From Bacteroidales bacterium (GTDB taxonomy: Bacteria; Bacteroidota; Bacteroidia; Bacteroidales; VadinHA17): a stretch of 37,208 nucleotides of DNA. The DNA lies in NCBI GenBank assembly GCA_016928075.1, contig JAFGLJ010000059.1, positions 1-37,208 on the forward strand, read 5' to 3'. Each line of letters opens with the position of its first letter. Positions within the stretch are counted from its first letter, which is position 1. This document shows positions 34,901 to 37,208 of the stretch, piece by piece. The position numbers and the translations under genes are program-made. The notes below the pieces were generated by a model that was given only the letters and a program-made list of their open reading frames with translations, was not told where the DNA came from and did no database searches.

Positions 34901-35921
34901 CGGGGGATCAAGTTCTATAAATACGAATAGAGGAACACTTCAGCTTAACACTGTAATAACACCGAGTAACGCTACCAATACAACAGTGACCTGGTCAATA
35001 ATCAAAGGTACAGGTGAGGCGACAATCAGCCCGTCAGGACTGGTAACAGCAACAGCTAACGGAACAGTGACCGCAAGGGCAACAGCAAACGATGGTTCGG
35101 GTGTTTACGGGAATCTTGATTTAACCATTTCAAACCAGGTAATCCTGGTTACAAGCATCAGTATATCAAGTGACGGTGGAACTAACACTATAAACAATGA
35201 TAATGGTACCCTTCAGCTATATGTGAGTATTCTTCCCGGAAATGCTTCTAATAAGACAGTCACATGGTGGATATCAGATATAACGGGTCAGGCTACAATC
35301 AGTCCTTCAGGCCTTGTCAGGGCAATAGGTAATGGTACGGTAAGAGTTGTGGCAACAGCTAATGATGGATCTGGTGTATACGGAATATTCAACATAACGA
35401 TTTCAAACCAGAGCATTCCCATAACAAGTATATCAATCTTTAGTGAAGATGGATTAACTAATATTACAGAAGAAAACGGAACTTTACAGCTTAGTGCAGT
35501 AATTACACCTTCTAATGCTTCAAATCAGACTGTAGCATGGTCTGTTATCAATGGTACAGGGCAGGCTATTGTCAGCCCTACAGGGCTCGTTACAGCTATT
35601 AGTGAGGGAGTTGTAACAGTAGTTGCCACAGCAAATGATGGTTCAGGAGTTTTCTCAACTCTGGATATCACTATAGAGTTCATAATATATGATGATTTTA
35701 GAATAATAGTTCATGATAATAATATTGAAATCTTATTTAGTGAGGACCACACGGGTTATCAGCTCAGTTTATATGACCTTATGGGGAAATTGAAACAGAA
35801 AAAAATAATTTCTGGCAATTCATGCTATTTTAACACAGCAACGTTACCCGAGGGCATTTACATTATTGCATTATCAACTGCAGTGATACATAATGTTAGA
35901 AAGGTCATAATTTCCAGATAA
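31986..35921 (+). CDS. Secreted SGNH-like protein with ten Big2 repeats and T9SS tail
   Basis: This 1311-residue protein has a signal peptide (about 1-20) and an N-terminal domain (about 21-325). Ten bacterial Ig-like (Big2) repeats of 91 residues follow (326 to about 1235), then a 72-residue T9SS type A sorting domain (about 1240-1311, LSLYDLMGK...LPEGIYIIALS...KVIISR). The head resembles a family of uncharacterised Bacteroidota exported proteins. It has GESHSEAL near 51-58 (a GDSxS-like nucleophile region) and GHISEAGAIRLAKAQW with His295 where SGNH esterases place their catalytic His, but the usual Asp three residues before that His is absent. It would be secreted through T9SS and anchored or released at the surface. 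Substrate unknown. A TATAATTGTGCT word at 31953 matches that upstream of rpoD. Confidence 0.85.
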   Translation: MKRALIVIIYIFISLANYGQIIADHTVVDKFNDIPQEYINEVKKMMIAFMGESHSEALRTGLELLEAMYPEYACNIATGEEYTDQYLRADDYGWIGEDTWFTWYAHEEGSRPYPARAEVKNAITSYNNDGHPFSALGFGWCGDMVIDYGASSSEDPVYGVHWYGASFGGPDGNACWGLDEDDYAITGNRVNLETYFGAMEEYIAHCAANSPATKMIFTTGPVDYEGDYVGEAAYQGHIKHEAIRDYVNADPSRILFDYADILCYDDDGSLTTETWNGHVFPSITPTNETPRYVGHISEAGAIRLAKAQWWMLARIAGWDEGPSDIPVTSITVNGEGGSAIISTVNGTLQLYASILPQNATDKTVTWSISEGTGQATISSTGLVTAIANGTVTARATANDGSGVYGTLVITISNQFTPVESITVTGEGGATLINTLGGTLQLNAEILPIDATNKSVTWSVINGTGEATISAIGLLTAVANGKVKARATANDGTGVYGELEVTISNQVIPVESITVNGEGGANTITTDDGTLQLSVIVLPSDATDKTITWSIISNTGQATISSTGLVTAIKDGTVTARATANDGSGVSGTFIITISNQVIPVESITLIGEGGSSTIGENNGTLQLFANVLPSNATDKTVSWSIIDGTGQATISSTGLVTAVENGTVTARAIANDGSGVYGILVVTISNQVVLVESITVTGAGGSSSINTDNGTLQLSAAVLPSNATDKTVTWAIISGTGQASIDHTGLVTAITDGTVTARATAKDGSGVYGSLLITISNQFVQVESIIVSGAGGATLINILGGTLQLSAEIIPSYAFDHSVTWSIINGTGEATITSTGLVTAIDNGTVTARATANDGSGVYGELVITISNQVIPVTSIAVTGEGGFSLINTPNGTLQLNAAILPADATDKTVTWTIINGTGQAYINSSGLLAAAANGTVTAKATANDGSGVYGTLLITISNQFIPVESIAITGAGGSSSINTNRGTLQLNTVITPSNATNTTVTWSIIKGTGEATISPSGLVTATANGTVTARATANDGSGVYGNLDLTISNQVILVTSISISSDGGTNTINNDNGTLQLYVSILPGNASNKTVTWWISDITGQATISPSGLVRAIGNGTVRVVATANDGSGVYGIFNITISNQSIPITSISIFSEDGLTNITEENGTLQLSAVITPSNASNQTVAWSVINGTGQAIVSPTGLVTAISEGVVTVVATANDGSGVFSTLDITIEFIIYDDFRIIVHDNNIEILFSEDHTGYQLSLYDLMGKLKQKKIISGNSCYFNTATLPEGIYIIALSTAVIHNVRKVIISR
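32961..35690 (+). repeat. Ten 273-bp tandem repeats encoding Big2 domains
   Basis: Ten units of about 273 bp (91 codons) start with a P/L/Q-V-[ET]-S-I motif, carry GTLQL, a P-x-[NDY]-A segment, VTW, GLVTA and ANDGSGVY, and end TISNQ[FV]. Units 1, 3 and 4 share long near-identical DNA around the ATISSTGLVTA codons. Units 2 and 6 share GGATLIN-LGGTLQL, and units 5 and 8 share GAGGSSSINT. The last unit is the most diverged and lacks the SNQ linker. Confidence 0.9.
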
Positions 35922-36020
35922 GTCTTTATTATGCATTCCGACTGACATTTCTCAAGAAGGGCTTGAAGACAACAAAAGATTTTTTCTTATATTGCAGTAT
36001 CTCGCTGAAAAAATTACATT

Positions 36021-36752
36021 ATGAAATTCAGAAAGTTCCTGAAGCAATGGCTTGGCTATAGCAGGAGAGAAAGAACGGGTTCGATGGTATTATTGTTAAT
36101 CCTTTTAGTGGTGCTGGTTGTAAGAACGGTCAAAACAAGAGATAGTGGAAAAGATTATGAGGCTATGGCTGAGCGGATTAATAATCCACTACAGGAAGGA
36201 AACATCCCCTTTTCTGATACTCAAACATCCAATATGAAATGGGGTGAAATTCCCCGGATCACGATTCAGGAAATCAAACCCTTCAAAGGAGGGACAGACT
36301 CACGTCAACTAACATCCCGCGATACCGAGGCCTGCTTACCACCCACTTCAAAAGAGGATCTGATTGACATAAACAGTGCGGATTCGGCTGAACTGGAGGC
36401 ATTACCCGGTATCGGTCCTGTCTTGTCAGAAAGAATAATAAAATACCGTTATCTGATTGGTTACTTTTACAGTATTGATCAGCTGAATGATGTATACGGG
36501 CTCGATAAGGGAGTAATTAATATGAACCGTACCAGATTCAGGTGCGACAGTAGTATGGTTAGGAAAATAAATATTAATACTGCAGCCTACTCTGACCTGT
36601 TAAGGCACCCTTATATAAAACGCAGCCAGGTTGACGCTATAATAAATTACAGGAGATTGATCGGTTTATTTAATAATATAACTGAACTTGAGAGTAACAG
36701 GATCTTTACCAGTGATGAGATTAAAAGGTTAAAGCCCTACCTGGAACTTTAG
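36021..36752 (+). CDS. Membrane-anchored ComEA-like helix-hairpin-helix protein
   Basis: This 243-residue protein has a basic N-terminus, one transmembrane segment (about 21-36), a polar linker of some 75 residues and two ComEA-type HhH units. The first is DINSADSAELEALPGIGPVLSERII (about 114-140), the second NINTAAYSDLLRHPYIKRSQVDAII (about 185-215). Each carries the NxA/xxL..LPGIG-type DNA-backbone-binding pattern, though the second has PYIK in place of PGIG. ComEA binds incoming DNA in competent bacteria. In Bacteroidota many such proteins lie outside competence operons, so a DNA-uptake role is possible but not shown. No other competence gene is in the window. rpsU follows 190 bp downstream with its own promoter. 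Confidence 0.85.
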   Translation: MKFRKFLKQWLGYSRRERTGSMVLLLILLVVLVVRTVKTRDSGKDYEAMAERINNPLQEGNIPFSDTQTSNMKWGEIPRITIQEIKPFKGGTDSRQLTSRDTEACLPPTSKEDLIDINSADSAELEALPGIGPVLSERIIKYRYLIGYFYSIDQLNDVYGLDKGVINMNRTRFRCDSSMVRKININTAAYSDLLRHPYIKRSQVDAIINYRRLIGLFNNITELESNRIFTSDEIKRLKPYLEL

Positions 36753-36880
36753 TAAAAGCATAACTGCAAGGGATGTTAATATTTTGCTTTTGAAGTATTA
36801 TTTAATTAAATTTATAATTGAATACTATCAATTATTGCGTGTGGAGATTTACAGTTTAAAGCAATATTGTGTAATATTTT

Positions 36881-36911
36881 TTTGTAAAAATGATTACACT
36901 TCCTATCTTTG
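36881..36911 (+). promoter_or_regulatory. rpsU promoter
   Basis: TTTG (36881-36884), a 19-bp spacer and TATCTTTG (36904-36911) give an exact match to the Bacteroidota housekeeping consensus, the best in the window. The predicted start is near 36918, leaving a leader of about 24 nt. Confidence 0.85.
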
Positions 36912-36941
36912 CGGCTCAATTTCTAAAACAATAATTTGCTT

Positions 36942-37133
36942 ATGATAATTGTTCCGGTAAAAGAAGGCGAAAACATTGACAGGGCATTGAAGAAGTTCAA
37001 GCGCAAATTTGAAAAAACTGGTGTTGTGCGCGAGCTAAGGAATCGCCAGGCCTATGTCAAACCTTCTGTTCGTCGCAGGGAGGAAGTGAAAAAAGCTATT
37101 TATATACAGAAATTACAGGAAGGAGAAGAGTAA
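36942..37133 (+). CDS. rpsU: 30S ribosomal protein bS21
   Basis: This 63-residue basic ribosomal protein of the small subunit has the family pattern VPVKEGENIDRALKKFKRKFEKTG, then RNRQAYVKPSVRRREE and a short acidic end. The start is ATG at 36942; a TTG two codons upstream is in frame but gives an unlikely N-terminus. In Flavobacterium, bS21 helps sequester the anti-Shine-Dalgarno of 16S rRNA, and rpsU translation there is linked to a strong Shine-Dalgarno. Here the leader (about 24 nt, AAAACAATAATTTGCTT before the ATG) shows no such site. A terminator hairpin overlaps the last codons. The probable xerC start follows 31 bp downstream, an order common in Bacteroidota. Confidence 0.96.
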   Translation: MIIVPVKEGENIDRALKKFKRKFEKTGVVRELRNRQAYVKPSVRRREEVKKAIYIQKLQEGEE

Positions 37134-37145
37134 TTCTGTTTTTTT
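37107..37145 (+). terminator. Intrinsic terminator overlapping the 3' end of rpsU
   Basis: CAGAAATTAC (37107-37116) pairs with GTAATTCTG (37130-37138), nine base pairs with one bulged A, and is followed directly by seven T (37139-37145). The stem begins within rpsU, nine codons before and including its stop, and would separate rpsU from xerC expression. The loop carries AAGGAG, a Shine-Dalgarno-like word. Confidence 0.8.
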
Positions 37146-37164
37146 AACCTACAGGGTTCCTTTT

Positions 37165-37208
37165 ATGGTAAATAAGGAATCATTTCTTGATTACCTGCGT
37201 TTTGAGAA
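37165..37208 (+). CDS. xerC: Start of tyrosine recombinase XerC (partial, cut by window end)
   Basis: Fourteen whole codons are visible, MVNKESFLDYLRFE, running off the window edge. The FLDYLRFE segment matches the opening helix of the N-terminal SAM-like core-binding domain of XerC/XerD recombinases, and xerC follows rpsU in many Bacteroidota. XerC with XerD resolves chromosome dimers at dif. The identification rests on this short match and on gene order. Confidence 0.6.
   Translation, partial: MVNKESFLDYLRFE

Overview
This 37.2 kb window is a chromosomal segment from a Bacteroidota bacterium, probably an anaerobic or facultative member of the Bacteroidales/Marinilabiliales side. The evidence is a single-chain pyruvate:ferredoxin oxidoreductase, a short Bacteroidota-type primary sigma factor, Rho with a long low-complexity insert, a type IX secretion (T9SS) PorT-like protein, a T9SS-tailed secreted protein, a lipoprotein-type TamA (TamL), rpsU followed by what looks like the start of xerC, and several promoters of the Bacteroidota form (TTTG or TTG, about 19-20 bp, TAnnTTTG). 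No phage, plasmid, transposase, CRISPR, rRNA or tRNA gene was seen. Most genes are housekeeping or envelope genes; the less ordinary material lies in the intergenic regions.

Layout. 1-5410 (minus): nifJ and rho. 5752-7296 (plus): rpoD and rpe. 7331-9881 (minus): miaA, a pRiA4b ORF-3-like acidic protein and a LuxC-type acyl-CoA reductase. 10107-11833 (minus): a BlaI-type repressor overlapping an M56 sensor peptidase that carries a TonB C-terminal domain, with a recognisable promoter and operator-like dyad. 11834-12387: gene-free, and 11976-12265 is packed with hairpins. 12388-14073 (plus): an orphan MacB-type permease and a SiaC-like regulatory phosphoprotein. 14200-16395 (minus): gapA, an outer-membrane-like protein and a 40-residue lipoprotein. 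16568-19810 (minus): a very large secreted Asp-box/VPS10-like propeller protein. 19988-20920 (plus): an exported MsrB-MsrA fusion. 20927-23563 (minus): an SDR dehydrogenase, an Ldh2-type dehydrogenase and a nitroreductase in one run. 23717-25189 (plus): ubiE/menG and porT. 25197-25973 (minus): a SpoU/TrmH rRNA methyltransferase, divergent from tamL (26043-28388). 28988-31861 (plus): two Na+-coupled amino-acid transporters (NSS and AGCS) in tandem. 31986-35921 (plus): a 1311-residue secreted protein with an SGNH-like head, ten 91-residue Big2 repeats and a T9SS tail. 36021-37208 (plus): a membrane-anchored ComEA-like HhH protein, rpsU and the first codons of xerC.

How the parts fit. NifJ, GAPDH and Rpe are central carbon enzymes. 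RpoD, Rho, MiaA, the SpoU enzyme and bS21 are gene-expression machinery. PorT and TamL are envelope-assembly parts, and the Big2 protein is a plausible T9SS client of the system PorT serves. MsrBA repairs oxidised methionine in exported proteins.

The intergenic regions hold three classes of structure not explained by the genes: (i) a junction-like multi-hairpin element with two exactly complementary hairpin loops; (ii) small palindromes sharing an AGACGC...GCGTCT-type core; and (iii) at least seven unrelated short tandem repeats (units of 6-11 bp), nearly all at gene ends. These are the best candidates for undescribed biology here. All calls are from reading the sequence; no database search was run.
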